A DNA stretch of 64,000 nucleotides from an uncultured Pelagibacteraceae bacterium (lineage in GTDB: Bacteria > Pseudomonadota > Alphaproteobacteria > Pelagibacterales > Pelagibacteraceae). The number at the start of each line of letters is the position of its first letter. Position 1 is the first letter of the stretch. The notes under the pieces were generated by a model that was not told the origin of the DNA, made no database searches, and was given only the letters and a program-made list of their open reading frames with translations. Shown here one piece after another: positions 35,596 through 45,447 of the stretch. The DNA lies in the NCBI GenBank assembly GCA_902560075.1, contig CACEKE010000003.1, positions 62,001 through 126,000 on the forward strand. The letters run 5' to 3'. A program made the translations under genes and the position numbers.

Positions 35596-35946
35596 TTAAT
35601 TTTTACCAAATATTTGGTATATTTGTGTTGCTATCTCACTCTCGAGTGGAAAAGACAACATCCCCATTACAGAATAACCCATTAAGTAAGGCATTAGGTA
35701 AAAACGGAACATATAAAAAAACCATGCAACATAGAGGGGAACTAGAGGAGCAACAATAAAAGACGGTGTTATAAATCTAAACATTCTTATAAATGGATCG
35801 GTCATTTTAACAAATACTTTCATAAAAAAAAATTCTGAATCCTGTCTCTGAAAGATATTCATTGCAACCCTTCCAATAAGAGTCCACATAATAACTCCTA
35901 ATATATAATCAATTAAATAAATTAAAGGATGAAAATTTGCACTCAT
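35596..35946 (-). CDS. Small integral membrane protein, distantly YggT-like
   Basis: A 116-aa protein with three hydrophobic segments. 'GVIMWTLIGRVAMNIF', then 'VKMTDPFIRMFRFITPSFIVAPLVPLYVAWFFYMFRFYLMPYL' (in parts) resembles the YggT pattern of helix, 'TDPilrpfR', Pro-rich turn, helix. The family call is tentative. A clear hairpin (35955-35984) sits just upstream, between it and the symporter gene on the same strand, so it is probably a separate transcript. Confidence 0.7.
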   Translation of the reverse strand: MSANFHPLIYLIDYILGVIMWTLIGRVAMNIFQRQDSEFFFMKVFVKMTDPFIRMFRFITPSFIVAPLVPLYVAWFFYMFRFYLMPYLMGYSVMGMLSFPLESEIATQIYQIFGKN

Positions 35947-35954
35947 GAATTTTT

Positions 35955-35984
35955 AAAGGGGCGAAATAAACTCGCCCCTTTTTT
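35955..35984 (-). terminator. Rho-independent terminator after the symporter operon
   Basis: GGGGCGA-AATAAAC-TCGCCCC, a perfect 7-bp GC stem extended by AAA/TTT, just after the SSS symporter stop. It is the clearest intrinsic terminator in the window. The longer T-run lies on the plus-strand reading (TTTTTT, 35979-35984), so it may act both ways, although the known transcript is minus. Confidence 0.8.
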
Positions 35985-35996
35985 ATACTATATAAT

Positions 35997-37817
35997 TTAG
36001 TGTTGTTTTCCTAGTACAGTTTTACCGCTAGGTACTCTAACTTCGTCAACCATCTTCTGCGTAGCAGAATCTGGCGCTTTAGTTATCAAGCTTACTACAA
36101 TCATTGAAACTAAGCTTACAAGTGATCCGACTATACCGAAAGTTAACTGCGTAACTCCCCAGAAGCCAGCCCCACCGTTTCTTACCCAAATTAAGTAAGC
36201 AGAACCTGATATTAGACCTAACAACATTCCTGCAACAGCACCTTGTGCATTCGCTCTCTTCCACCATACTCCGAGTACTAGTGGGAAGAATAATCCAGAC
36301 ATCGCAAAGTCAAATGCCCATATTACCGAACCAAGAATACCCTGAATTTCAAGAGCTGCAATTGTTGCTCCAGCAAAACCAATTATTACAAGTAATACCC
36401 TTGCTACAATTAATCTTTTAGCTGTTTCAGCTTTCGGATTAATCATCTTGTAGTAAATGTCATGCGATAAAGCATTTGAAATTGCAAGCACTAGTCCATC
36501 TGCAGTTGACATGGCAGCAGCCATACCTCCAGCAGCAACTAGACCTGAAATTACATATGGTAATCCAGCAACCTCTGGTGTTGCTAATACAACGGCTTTA
36601 CCACCCATGAAAAACTCGTTTAACTCAAGTGTTCCATTTCCATTAAAGTCGCTTACGAACATTAGATTAGCTTGGTTCCAGTTTTGATACCAGTCTATAG
36701 CCTGAACATCTGCAATCGATTTACCAATAATTCCGGTTGGTAGATTTGGATCCATCAAAGAAAGTTTTGATAAAGTCGCTAACATAGGTGCAGAAGAATA
36801 TAGTAGGAATATAAAGAATAAAGACCAACCTACTGATCTTCTAGCTGCTTTCACACTTGGAGTTGTAAAATATCTCATCATTACGTGAGGTAATGAAGCT
36901 GTTCCAGCCATCATACAAACTGCCAATGAAATAAATTTCCAAGGTGTTGTGTTAACATCAGAGTGAGCTTTAGTTATACCAGCTAAACCTTTTGGTACTG
37001 TAGCTAAATCAGCTGCTGAGTTTTTGATAGTTCCTAGACCAAATTGATTTTCAAGTTCCGCAATTCTAGCAACCTCATCTGCTAACATAAAGTGCGGGAA
37101 GAAACCAGCGCCTATTTTGTTACTAATCCAGAACACCGGTATTAAATATGCAATAATTAATACAATGTACTGAGCAACTTGAGTCCAAGTAACTGCTCTC
37201 ATTCCACCAAGCATTGAACACATCAATATACTTGCTAAACCGACGTATACAGCAATATTAAAAGGAATATCTAGTGCAACTGATGCAATAGTTCCTGTGG
37301 CATTAATTTGAGCTGTCACGTATGTGAATGAAGCAACCGTTAAAACGATCACCGCAGATAATCTTGCCATGTTTCCACCATATCTAGTTCCGATAAAATC
37401 TGGAACTGTGTAACATCCAAATTTTCTTAGGTATGGTGCTAATAAAGATGCAACTAAAACGTATCCACCAGTCCATCCAACTAGCAGAGCCATATAACCA
37501 TAGCCTTTGAAGTATATTCCACCTGCCATAGCAACAAATGAAGCACCAGACATCCAGTCTGCTGCAGTCGCCATTCCATTAAATACAGTTGGAACCTGCC
37601 TTCCAGCTACGTAATAAGCGTCTACTTGAAGTGTTCTTGATAAGTATCCGATTAGTGCATAGATTAAAACTGTAAATGCAACGAAGAAAATTCCTATCAT
37701 CTTCGCAGACATCCCAGCTTGTTCCGCAATTGCCATAAGAATTATGAAACCAAGGAAACCCCCTGTATAAATTCCATAAACTTTTGGCAAGTTGTCTATA
37801 AATTTACCTTTAATCAT
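35997..37817 (-). CDS. Sodium:solute symporter (SSS), acetate-permease-like large subunit
   Basis: A 606-aa membrane protein of the SSS family, VC_2705/ActP-like group. Hallmarks: 'DAYYVAGRQVPTVFNGMATAADWMSGASFVAMAG' (in parts) near the start, 'RYGGNMARLSAVIVL', and 13 or so membrane helices. Residues about 365-410 form a long extracellular-type insert with an EF-hand-like loop 'DFNGNGTLELNE'. It starts at the stop of the DUF4212 gene, and acs lies 1 kb upstream, so uptake of acetate or another short carboxylate is likely. Confidence 0.88.
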   Translation of the reverse strand: MIKGKFIDNLPKVYGIYTGGFLGFIILMAIAEQAGMSAKMIGIFFVAFTVLIYALIGYLSRTLQVDAYYVAGRQVPTVFNGMATAADWMSGASFVAMAGGIYFKGYGYMALLVGWTGGYVLVASLLAPYLRKFGCYTVPDFIGTRYGGNMARLSAVIVLTVASFTYVTAQINATGTIASVALDIPFNIAVYVGLASILMCSMLGGMRAVTWTQVAQYIVLIIAYLIPVFWISNKIGAGFFPHFMLADEVARIAELENQFGLGTIKNSAADLATVPKGLAGITKAHSDVNTTPWKFISLAVCMMAGTASLPHVMMRYFTTPSVKAARRSVGWSLFFIFLLYSSAPMLATLSKLSLMDPNLPTGIIGKSIADVQAIDWYQNWNQANLMFVSDFNGNGTLELNEFFMGGKAVVLATPEVAGLPYVISGLVAAGGMAAAMSTADGLVLAISNALSHDIYYKMINPKAETAKRLIVARVLLVIIGFAGATIAALEIQGILGSVIWAFDFAMSGLFFPLVLGVWWKRANAQGAVAGMLLGLISGSAYLIWVRNGGAGFWGVTQLTFGIVGSLVSLVSMIVVSLITKAPDSATQKMVDEVRVPSGKTVLGKQH

Positions 37818-38080
37818 TAGTCATCCTCTCTCTCGGTGAAACCAAACTCTTCATCGATTTTCTCTTGTCTGCCTGCAAACCAAAAAATTAAGATTACAAA
37901 AATTCCAAGAGAACCTTGACATGTAAACCAATACGTTAAAGGATATCCAAATGGTTTAATGCCAGAAGCGTTCATTTCAGTCGCGAAGAAAAAGATGCCA
38001 ATTGAGAAAACAAACCAAATTGCTAATGTTACAAAAAGCAAATTTCTTGTTTTTTCCCAATGTTGTGCTTGTTTTGACAT
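37817..38080 (-). CDS. DUF4212 family small subunit of the SSS symporter
   Basis: An 87-aa protein with two membrane helices ('LLFVTLAIWFVFSIGIFFFA' and 'YWFTCQGSLGIFVILIFWFAG') and acidic tail 'EEFGFTEREDD'. DUF4212 proteins are the standard partner of VC_2705-type sodium symporters and always sit directly upstream. A strong purine-rich ribosome site (TAGGGAGGG read on the minus strand) lies 7 nt before the ATG, among the strongest in the window, as expected for an abundant transporter. Confidence 0.9.
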   Translation of the reverse strand: MSKQAQHWEKTRNLLFVTLAIWFVFSIGIFFFATEMNASGIKPFGYPLTYWFTCQGSLGIFVILIFWFAGRQEKIDEEFGFTEREDD

Positions 38081-38199
38081 TTTTTTCCCTCCCTATAGGT
38101 TAAAAGAATTTACCATACCCATTATCAGATTTATTGGAACCCCTAAAAAAGCTACAAATTGTGTTATTTTTAGCTTATAAAACAACCTTAAGTAGTCAA

Positions 38200-38826
38200 A
38201 TGGTTCTAAAATACAGATTTAATCTAAAAGACATCAAACTTGAGGATTTTAAAGTTTATTTGCTTGCAATGTTCAAAGCTATTTTACCAAAGAAAAAAAT
38301 CAACAATTTGGATGATTTAGAGGATTTTGTACAAAAGAAATCTGCATGGGTTACTCAGGTTACTCTTTATGGATATTTAAAAACTAGAATGGGAACTAAA
38401 TATGTTTTGCATTTTGATAATGAAAAATTTCTAGGATCTATAAACAAAGCAAAATGGAATATTTACTATGTGGCTTTACAGGATATGATATTTTATTCGC
38501 TCTCTTATTTAAACATTACAATAAATTTTCAAGAAGGTGGACACGCAAAAAATATTTATAATTCTATTTTAGAAAGAGAAAAGTTAAATGGGATGCCAGA
38601 AGAAGTAATTGAAAAAGCAAGAAAATTATTTGAAGAAAGATATCATAATATTGATTGGAAAAAATACTCTAATGATTTACCTTTTAATAAAAGTGCATTA
38701 GCACTTTATGAATGGGCTCCAATAGCAGAGGAATTAAAAACATTAGACAGAAAAATAGTTTTAAATTCTATGATACTGAAATGGGATAACATTAAAGAAG
38801 AATTTCAAAAGCTAATAAATTTTTAA
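38200..38826 (+). CDS. Conserved alphaproteobacterial protein of unknown function
   Basis: A 208-aa, mostly alpha-helical soluble protein: '[30 protein letters not shown]', a well-kept block '[27 protein letters not shown]', then '[18 protein letters not shown]' and a helical C-terminus. The track starts it at TTG 38134; ATG 38200 is chosen because the added 22 residues look like random translation of the promoter region. It sits divergent from the symporter pair and converges with acs by shared stops (TTAA). I recognise no named domain; the context suggests a link to acetate-type uptake. Confidence 0.75.
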   Translation: MVLKYRFNLKDIKLEDFKVYLLAMFKAILPKKKINNLDDLEDFVQKKSAWVTQVTLYGYLKTRMGTKYVLHFDNEKFLGSINKAKWNIYYVALQDMIFYSLSYLNITINFQEGGHAKNIYNSILEREKLNGMPEEVIEKARKLFEERYHNIDWKKYSNDLPFNKSALALYEWAPIAEELKTLDRKIVLNSMILKWDNIKEEFQKLINF

Positions 38827-40898
38827 ATATTTTTTCTTTCGCTTACTAGGCTCTTTACTACTGAAGGATCTGCAAGTGTAGTTGTATCACCGAGTTGATC
38901 ATGCTCATTTGCTGCAATTTTTCTCAATATCCTTCTCATTATTTTTCCAGATCTTGTTTTAGGAAGTCCGGGTGAAAAATGGATTAGATCTGGTGTAGCT
39001 ATAGGTCCAATTTGCTTTCTTACCCATAATTTTAAATCTCTTTCAAGTTCTCCATTTGGTTCTTCACCTACATTAAGAGTTACGTAGCAATATAAACCGT
39101 TACCTTTAATATCATGAGGATATCCAACTACTGCGGCTTCTGCCACTTTAGGGTGAGCTACAAATGCACTTTCTATTTCGGCTGTACCTAAGTTATGGCC
39201 AGAGACAATTATTACATCATCAACTCTGCCTGTGATCCAATAATATCCATCTTTATCTCTCCTACATCCATCTCCAGTAAAATATTTACCATCAAACTGT
39301 GAAAAGTAAGTGTCTATAAATCTTTGATGATCACCATAAACAGTTCTCATTTGTCCAGGCCATGATTGTGCAATACACAATCTGCCTTGAGCTTCACCTT
39401 TAAGAACTTTTCCATTTTTATCAACTAATACAGGCTTAATTCCATAAAAAGGCTTTGTCGCTGAGCCAGGCTTTAAATCTATAGCTCCAGTTTGAGGGCT
39501 TATCAAAATTCCTCCAGTCTCAGTTTGCCACCAAGTGTCAACTATTGGGCATCTAGAGTCTCCTACAGTCTTAAAATACCATTGCCAAGCCTCAGGATTT
39601 ATTGGTTCGCCAACAGTTCCTAGCAATTTAAGTGATTTTCTTGAGGTTTTTTTTACTGGTTTATCCCCCTCTCTCATTAATGCTCTTATTGCAGTTGGAG
39701 CAGTATAGAAAATGTTTACTTTATATTTATCGATAATTTGCCACCATCTCGAACTATCTGGATATGTTGGTATTCCCTCAAACATAATAGTAGTAGCTCC
39801 ATTAGATAGAGGCCCGTAAATTATATAACTATGTCCTGTAACCCAACCGATATCCGCGCTACACCAATAAATATCTTTAGACTTATAATTGAAAATATAT
39901 TGGTGAGTCATAGACGCATAAACCATATAGCCCCCAGTTGTATGTAATACGCCCTTAGGTTTGCCCGTCGAACCAGATGTATAAAGTATAAACAACGGAT
40001 CCTCTGCGCTCATTTCTTCTGGTTCGCAATTTGAAGAAACATTTTTAATCATATCGTGATACCAAACATCTCTACTTTCGTCCCAATTAATTCTATTTCC
40101 AGTTCTTTTAATAACTATACATTTTTTTACTTTAGGACATTCAACTAATGCCTCGTCTGTTATTGATTTTAAATGAATAGTTTTACCGCCTCTTATGCCC
40201 TCATCCGCAGTTATTACGTAATCAGACTTACAATCATTTATTCTTCCAGATATACTATCAGGCGAGAAGCCACCAAAAATTATAGAATGAATGGCACCTA
40301 TTCTTGCGCATGCCAGCATCGTGTAAGCAAGTTCGGGTATCATAGTTAAATATATTGTAACCCTATCTCCCTTTTTAACTCCTAACTCTTTTAACCCATT
40401 TGCTGCTTTAGAAACTTCTTGATGTAACTGTTTGTAAGTAATTTTTTTTTGAACCTTAGGATCATCACCGACCCAAATAATTGCAGTTTTATCTTTATTT
40501 CTTTTTAAATGTCTATCGATACAATTTGCTGAGGCATTTAAAGTTCCATCATAAAACCATTTAATGTGTACATCTGATTTACTATATTTAACATCTTTAA
40601 TTTTCGTGTAAGGTTTAATCCACGTAATTCGCTTACCTTCCTTTTTCCAAAATCCGTCGTTATCTTTCAATGATTGTCTATACTTCTTTTCGTACTCAGA
40701 CTTATTGACTGTAGCTTTTTTAACCCAATCTGTTTTAACTTTATAAATAAGTTCTTTTGGACCCTCAGTATCTTCAATTTTTTTTAATTTAATTTTCTTT
40801 TTTCTTTTTGATTTAAGAATTTTTTTTCTTTTTTTTGATTTATTTTTTTTTTTATTTTTTCTTTTTTTATTAGACTTTTTTTTCTTTTTTTTTGGCAT
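38823..40898 (-). CDS. acs: Acetyl-CoA synthetase (AMP-forming) with lysine-rich N-terminal tail
   Basis: Activates acetate to acetyl-CoA via acetyl-AMP. In the 691-aa protein: '[23 protein letters not shown]' P-loop, '[13 protein letters not shown]', '[25 protein letters not shown]' (in parts), '[15 protein letters not shown]' and the acetylation-site tail '[18 protein letters not shown]'. About 42 residues of almost pure Lys/Arg ('[18 protein letters not shown]' and on) precede the normal start of the enzyme. No other Met occurs before the Acs core begins, so the tail seems real. Confidence 0.95.
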   Translation of the reverse strand: MPKKKKKKSNKKRKNKKKNKSKKRKKILKSKRKKKIKLKKIEDTEGPKELIYKVKTDWVKKATVNKSEYEKKYRQSLKDNDGFWKKEGKRITWIKPYTKIKDVKYSKSDVHIKWFYDGTLNASANCIDRHLKRNKDKTAIIWVGDDPKVQKKITYKQLHQEVSKAANGLKELGVKKGDRVTIYLTMIPELAYTMLACARIGAIHSIIFGGFSPDSISGRINDCKSDYVITADEGIRGGKTIHLKSITDEALVECPKVKKCIVIKRTGNRINWDESRDVWYHDMIKNVSSNCEPEEMSAEDPLFILYTSGSTGKPKGVLHTTGGYMVYASMTHQYIFNYKSKDIYWCSADIGWVTGHSYIIYGPLSNGATTIMFEGIPTYPDSSRWWQIIDKYKVNIFYTAPTAIRALMREGDKPVKKTSRKSLKLLGTVGEPINPEAWQWYFKTVGDSRCPIVDTWWQTETGGILISPQTGAIDLKPGSATKPFYGIKPVLVDKNGKVLKGEAQGRLCIAQSWPGQMRTVYGDHQRFIDTYFSQFDGKYFTGDGCRRDKDGYYWITGRVDDVIIVSGHNLGTAEIESAFVAHPKVAEAAVVGYPHDIKGNGLYCYVTLNVGEEPNGELERDLKLWVRKQIGPIATPDLIHFSPGLPKTRSGKIMRRILRKIAANEHDQLGDTTTLADPSVVKSLVSERKNI

Positions 40899-40908
40899 AG
40901 TATTTTAT

Positions 40909-41325
40909 TTACTTAATCTTACCCATCTTCAAAATAATTTTCCAGCATTTAGTATCTATTGGCATTACTGATAATCTGCTCTGTTTTATCAATGCAAGGT
41001 CTTTAAGATCCTTGTTTTTCTTAATGTTTTCTAGGGTTACACAGTTTTTAAGTTTATTAACAAAAGCAACCTGCACCGCAACAAATCTCTTTTTTTTATC
41101 CGTTGGATCAATAAATGCTTCTTTTATAACTTTTACAATTCCAACAATTTCCTTACCTATGTTTGAATGATAGAAAAAACATAAATCACCTACTTTCATT
41201 TTTTTTAAATTATTAGCCGCTTGATAATTTCTAACCCCATCCCACATCGCACCTTTTGATCCTGCTTTCATTTGCTGTTCAATAGACCAAACATCTGGCT
41301 CAGATTTAAGTAACCAATATTTCAT
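40909..41325 (-). CDS. EVE domain protein
   Basis: A 138-aa single-domain protein of the EVE (PUA-like) family: 'MKYWLLKSEPDVWSIEQQ', 'MWDGVRNYQAANNLKKMKVGDLCFFYHSN' (in parts). EVE domains read modified bases in DNA or RNA (YTH/PUA superfamily). In alphaproteobacteria it is often next to tsaD, as here (1-bp overlap). No partner restriction gene is present, so an RNA role or a general modified-base role is as likely as defence. Confidence 0.93.
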   Translation of the reverse strand: MKYWLLKSEPDVWSIEQQMKAGSKGAMWDGVRNYQAANNLKKMKVGDLCFFYHSNIGKEIVGIVKVIKEAFIDPTDKKKRFVAVQVAFVNKLKNCVTLENIKKNKDLKDLALIKQSRLSVMPIDTKCWKIILKMGKIK

Positions 41326-42398
41326 TATATTTTAACACCTGCGCCTTTTAAAAATTTAGCATTTTCATCTAACTGCCATCTTGGTCTTGCTTCCAAGTCG
41401 TGGCGATCGAAATTCTTTGATTTAAATTTTTCTAGACCTACCATTGCAATCATAGCTGCATTATCACCACATAAATCTAAACTTGGAAAAAATACATTAA
41501 AATTATTTTCATTACTTATTTCTTCAATTTTCTTTCTAATATTTTTGTTAGCAGCAACACCGCCAGCTACTACAAAATTTTTACTATAATTATTATTAAT
41601 TTTTAAATATTCATTAAATGCTACTTGTGTTTTTTTATAAATAATTCTTTCAATCGTATTTTGAAATGAGGCTGCTAGGTCATATTTTTCTTGTTCGGTT
41701 TTAATGGTACGGGATATTTTCAGAACTGCTGTTTTTAATCCTGCAAATGAAAAATTACATCCTCCTTTATTAATTATTGGCATCGGTAATTTAAATTTAT
41801 TTGGATTTCCTTTTTTGGCAAGAATTTCAATTTTTGGACCACCGGGAAATTCAATACCTAAAAGTTTAGCAGTCTTGTCAAATGCTTCTCCTAAAGCATC
41901 ATCAATTGTCGTCCCCAGTCTTTTGTAATCACCAAGCCCGTTAACACATAAAAATTGGGAATGTCCCCCTGAGATGAGCAATAACAAATAAGGATAATCT
42001 AATTTAGTTTGTAACTTTGGACTTAGCGCGTGTCCCTCTAAATGATTTACACCTATCAAAGGCTTATTTAAAGATAAAGACAAAGCTTTTGCAAAATTAA
42101 GACCTACAGACAAGCATACAATTAATCCAGGGCCAGCAGTAGCAGCTACTGCATCAATATCATTTAAACTTTTTTTACTTTTCATTAAAGCTTCTTTTAC
42201 AATTAGATCAATTTTTTCAACATGTGCTCTAGCTGCTAAATCTGGTACAACACCACCAAATTTTTTGTGAACATCAAATTGACTAGACACAATATTTGAG
42301 AGAATTTTTGGTATACCTGAACTATCATCTTGAATAATGGCTGCAGCTGTCTCGTCGCAACTTGTTTCTATTCCCATAATTAAAGCATTTTTTGACAT
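41325..42398 (-). CDS. tsaD: tRNA N6-adenosine threonylcarbamoyltransferase TsaD
   Basis: Transfers threonylcarbamoyl to A37 of ANN-decoding tRNAs with TsaB and TsaE. The 357-aa ASKHA protein shows 'ALIMGIETSCDETAAAII', 'GVNHLEGHALSPKL' (metal histidines), 'LLLISGGHSQFLCVNGLGDY', and 'FVVAGGVAANKNIR'. Normal length. Divergent from hemC, as in many alphaproteobacteria. Confidence 0.96.
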   Translation of the reverse strand: MSKNALIMGIETSCDETAAAIIQDDSSGIPKILSNIVSSQFDVHKKFGGVVPDLAARAHVEKIDLIVKEALMKSKKSLNDIDAVAATAGPGLIVCLSVGLNFAKALSLSLNKPLIGVNHLEGHALSPKLQTKLDYPYLLLLISGGHSQFLCVNGLGDYKRLGTTIDDALGEAFDKTAKLLGIEFPGGPKIEILAKKGNPNKFKLPMPIINKGGCNFSFAGLKTAVLKISRTIKTEQEKYDLAASFQNTIERIIYKKTQVAFNEYLKINNNYSKNFVVAGGVAANKNIRKKIEEISNENNFNVFFPSLDLCGDNAAMIAMVGLEKFKSKNFDRHDLEARPRWQLDENAKFLKGAGVKI

Positions 42399-42455
42399 AA
42401 ATTTTTTTTCTTAAATTCAACGATTAAACTATAACAATGCAATATAAAGAAATTT

Positions 42456-43367
42456 ATGAAAAGAAATAAACTTTTTATTGGATCTAGAGCTAGTAAATTA
42501 GCACTAATCTATGCAAATAAAGTTAAAAATGAAATCTCAAAGCATTATAATAAAGAAATTATTATAAAAGATATAAATACCACAGGAGATAATAAGATTG
42601 ATATAAGATTAAGTGAATTAGGTGGAAAAGGTTTGTTTTCAAAAAATATTGAAAATGAACTTTTAAACAAAAATATTGATTTAGCTGTACATGCTCTTAA
42701 AGATCTTCCTTCTTTTGATACCGAAGGTTTGGTAACAAATTGTTTTTTAAAAAGAAATAATTCTAATGAGGTGATGATTAGCAACTCTAATAAAAAGTTG
42801 AATGATCTAGTTCCCGGATCTATTGTTGGCACATCTTCATTTCGTAGAGAATTTCAATTAAAAAGAATTAGAAAAGATTTAAACTTTAAACTCATTAGAG
42901 GTAATGTTGATACAAGAATAAGAAAATTAAAAAATGGTGAATATGATGCTATAATTCTTGCAAAGGCAGGTTTAAGTTCTTTAAATCTAGACAAAGAAAT
43001 AACTCAAGAGTTTTCCAATAACGACTTAATACCAAGTGCTGGACAAGGAACCATTGCAGTACAGTGTAGAAAAGATGATGTAGAGATAATAGAATTACTA
43101 AATAAAATTAACCATGAAAAAACAAGTATTTGTGTAAAAGCTGAAAGAGAAGTACTTAAAGTTTTGGATGGGGATTGTGAAACTGCAGTTGGCGCAACAT
43201 CAAAAATTGTTAATGATAAAATATATTTATCAGGTGAATTATTTTCAATTGATGGAAGTAGAAGATATTTTTATGAAACTAGTAAAAAGTTATCGGATTT
43301 TCATATGGCCGGCGAAGAGGTAGGAAAAAAACTTAAAGAAGAGTCTCAAGGGAATTATAAAAAATAA
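42456..43367 (+). CDS. hemC: Porphobilinogen deaminase (hydroxymethylbilane synthase)
   Basis: Polymerises four porphobilinogens. The 303-aa protein has 'FIGSRASKLALIYANKV', 'ELGGKGLFSKNIENELL', 'IDLAVHALKDLPSF', 'GTSSFRREFQLKR', and the dipyrromethane-cofactor cysteine in 'VLDGDCETAVGA'. TATAAA lies 7 nt before the ATG (42443-42448), another possible leaderless start, although no good -35 is seen. Leads hemC-hemD-mscS-yggT-folD. Confidence 0.96.
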   Translation: MKRNKLFIGSRASKLALIYANKVKNEISKHYNKEIIIKDINTTGDNKIDIRLSELGGKGLFSKNIENELLNKNIDLAVHALKDLPSFDTEGLVTNCFLKRNNSNEVMISNSNKKLNDLVPGSIVGTSSFRREFQLKRIRKDLNFKLIRGNVDTRIRKLKNGEYDAIILAKAGLSSLNLDKEITQEFSNNDLIPSAGQGTIAVQCRKDDVEIIELLNKINHEKTSICVKAEREVLKVLDGDCETAVGATSKIVNDKIYLSGELFSIDGSRRYFYETSKKLSDFHMAGEEVGKKLKEESQGNYKK

Positions 43368-44066
43368 ATGCACATAATGTTAACAAGACCCTTGGAGGAC
43401 TCGAAGGAATTAATAATTAAATTTAAATCATTGGGTTATGATGTGTCTCATTTACCAGTAATTAAAATAATAAAACAAGAAATAAAAAATATAGATTTAC
43501 TTGAATTTGCTGGGATAATATTTACTAGTGCAAATTCTGTTAAATTTCTTGATACAAAAAAACTTAACAAATCTATATATTGTTTTTGCGTAGGGTCGGC
43601 TACAGAAAAAGAGGCCTTAAACAAGGGTTTCCAAAATGTTTATGCGGCTGATGGCAATGTCAATAATCTTAAAGAAATCATAATTCAAAATTACAATAAA
43701 AAAAAAGGTAAGTTACTTTATGTAAGTGGAGAATTAATAACTACAAATCTTCACAAACAATTGATAGATGAAGATTATCAAGTTGAAAGAATTGTAAATT
43801 ATAACGTAGAGCACATTACTGAATTAGACCTAAAATTCATTGATCAGTTAAAAAAAAATATGCCCAATATCATATATGTGTACTCTCAAAATAGTGCAAA
43901 AAGCTTGCTCAAAATTATTAAAAAATATGAACTTATTGACTATTGGATGAATACTAACTTAATGTGTTTAGGTGAAAAAACATCTTCAGTTTTAAATGAA
44001 ATAAAATGGAAAAAAATATTTTTATTTAATCCTGGAGAGGAAGAATTTTTACTATATAAAATTTAA
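43368..44066 (+). CDS. hemD: Uroporphyrinogen-III synthase
   Basis: Closes the tetrapyrrole ring. HemD is poorly conserved; here the 232-aa protein shows the family start 'MLTRPLEDSKELIIKFKSLGYDVSHLPVI', 'FAGIIFTSANSVKFL', and 'PNIIYVYSQNSAKSLLKII'. It abuts hemC with no gap. Its product feeds HemE, coded beside the predicted origin at the left of the window. Confidence 0.88.
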   Translation: MHIMLTRPLEDSKELIIKFKSLGYDVSHLPVIKIIKQEIKNIDLLEFAGIIFTSANSVKFLDTKKLNKSIYCFCVGSATEKEALNKGFQNVYAADGNVNNLKEIIIQNYNKKKGKLLYVSGELITTNLHKQLIDEDYQVERIVNYNVEHITELDLKFIDQLKKNMPNIIYVYSQNSAKSLLKIIKKYELIDYWMNTNLMCLGEKTSSVLNEIKWKKIFLFNPGEEEFLLYKI

Positions 44067-44068
44067 TT

Positions 44069-45154
44069 ATGGAAATTTTTGAGAATTTTAAAGAACTGTT
44101 TTTATCTGTTTGGAACAAAGGAATAATTGGTGTCGACTTTGTGCAAATCTTAATAGGTCTTGGGATATTTTTTATTTTTTTAGTATTTAGAGGTTTAATA
44201 AGTAAGTTGATAATCAGAAAGCTTGAGATCATTTCAAAAAGAACAACCAACAAATTAGATGACACTTTTGTAAAAGCTATGGATGGTCCTGCAAAGTTTT
44301 TGCCAATAGTTCTTGGTTTCTTTTTTGCTAGTTATTACATCACCTTCGCAGAGGATACCAGATCATTTGTAGATAATGTAAACAGAACCTTGATTACAAT
44401 ATTATTATTTTGGACAATCCATCAAATTATAGAACCAATTTCTTATGTTTTAAGTGGTCTAGATAGACTCCTTACAAGAGAGCTAATAGGCTGGATTATT
44501 AAATCACTAAAAATTTTAATTTTTATTTTAGGAGCTGCAGCAGTACTTGAATTGTGGGGTATTAAGATTGGTCCAATTATTGCAGGTCTTGGTTTATTTG
44601 GAGTAGCAGTAGCACTTGGTGCTCAAGACTTATTTAAAAACCTTATTTCCGGGATATTAGTTTTAGTTGAAAAGAGGTTTAAAATTGGAGATTGGATTAT
44701 TGTAGAAGGAATTATAGAGGGAATAGTTGAAAGAATTGGTTTTAGGTCAACAGTAATTAGAAAGTTTGATAAATCTTTGGCAATAATTCCAAATTTTCAG
44801 TTTGCTGAAAATGCTGTGATTAATGTAAGTCAAAAAACAAATTGGTTAATTAGTTGGACTATAACACTTCAGTACGATTCAACAATTGAACAGTTAAAAA
44901 AAATAAGGGATAAAATTGAGGACTATATAAACAATCATGAAGATTTTAATACTTCAATAGGAGTGTCTGTAAGAGTCGATAAATTTGCAGATAGTTCAAT
45001 TGACATGTATGTAAGATGTTTTACTAAAACAAATAGATGGAGTGAATACCTTAAAGTTAAAGAAAGATTAGCACTCTCAATAAAAGAAATTGTAGAGGGA
45101 CAAAAAGCTTCTTTTGCTTTCCCAAGTCAATCAATTTATGTCGAGAAAAAATGA
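44069..45154 (+). CDS. MscS-family mechanosensitive channel
   Basis: Small-conductance osmotic release valve. The 361-aa protein has three to four N-terminal membrane helices, pore helix 'IIAGLGLFGVAVALGAQDLFKNLISGIL' (in parts; Ala/Gly-rich TM3), then the beta domain 'KRFKIGDWIIVEGIIEGIVERIGFRSTVIR' and a cytoplasmic vestibule. It is a minimal MscS without extra domains. It lies 2 bp from hemD and overlaps yggT by 4 bp. Confidence 0.9.
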   Translation: MEIFENFKELFLSVWNKGIIGVDFVQILIGLGIFFIFLVFRGLISKLIIRKLEIISKRTTNKLDDTFVKAMDGPAKFLPIVLGFFFASYYITFAEDTRSFVDNVNRTLITILLFWTIHQIIEPISYVLSGLDRLLTRELIGWIIKSLKILIFILGAAAVLELWGIKIGPIIAGLGLFGVAVALGAQDLFKNLISGILVLVEKRFKIGDWIIVEGIIEGIVERIGFRSTVIRKFDKSLAIIPNFQFAENAVINVSQKTNWLISWTITLQYDSTIEQLKKIRDKIEDYINNHEDFNTSIGVSVRVDKFADSSIDMYVRCFTKTNRWSEYLKVKERLALSIKEIVEGQKASFAFPSQSIYVEKK

Positions 45155-45441
45155 TTGCAATATTTTACTTAACACTTCAAATAATTAAACTTTATAGCTA
45201 CGTAGTAATTGCAAATGTTGTTATAAGTTGGTTAGTTGCTTTTAATATTTTGAATACTTCAAATAGAATTGTATATTCAATTTTGGAATTTACTTATCGT
45301 TTAACAGATCCTATTTTAAATAAAATTCGAAGTTTTTTACCAAACCTGGGTGCATTTGACATCTCTCCAATTATACTTCTATTGTTGCTATGGTTTATAG
45401 AAATGTGTATGAAGATTTACGTTGCACCAATGATTTTTTAA
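45151..45441 (+). CDS. YggT family membrane protein
   Basis: A 96-aa YggT-domain protein with two membrane helices: 'YVVIANVVISWLVAFNILNT', 'YRLTDPILNKIRSFLPNLGAFDISPIILLLLLWFIE' (in parts). The 'TDPIL..iR..lP..g..DiSPii' motif is diagnostic. YggT homologues in other bacteria have been linked to osmotic shock, division or photosystem distribution. Its overlap with the mscS gene fits an osmotic role. Confidence 0.9.
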   Translation: MIAIFYLTLQIIKLYSYVVIANVVISWLVAFNILNTSNRIVYSILEFTYRLTDPILNKIRSFLPNLGAFDISPIILLLLLWFIEMCMKIYVAPMIF

Positions 45442-45447
45442 ATACCT

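Noticed and set aside
40840-40898. Poly-T/poly-A tract as a terminator or sequencing artefact at the acs 5' end
   Set aside because: It is in frame, codes Lys/Arg/Asn in mixed codons (AAA, AAG, AGA, AAT), and the frame continues into Acs; kept as a real N-terminal tail.
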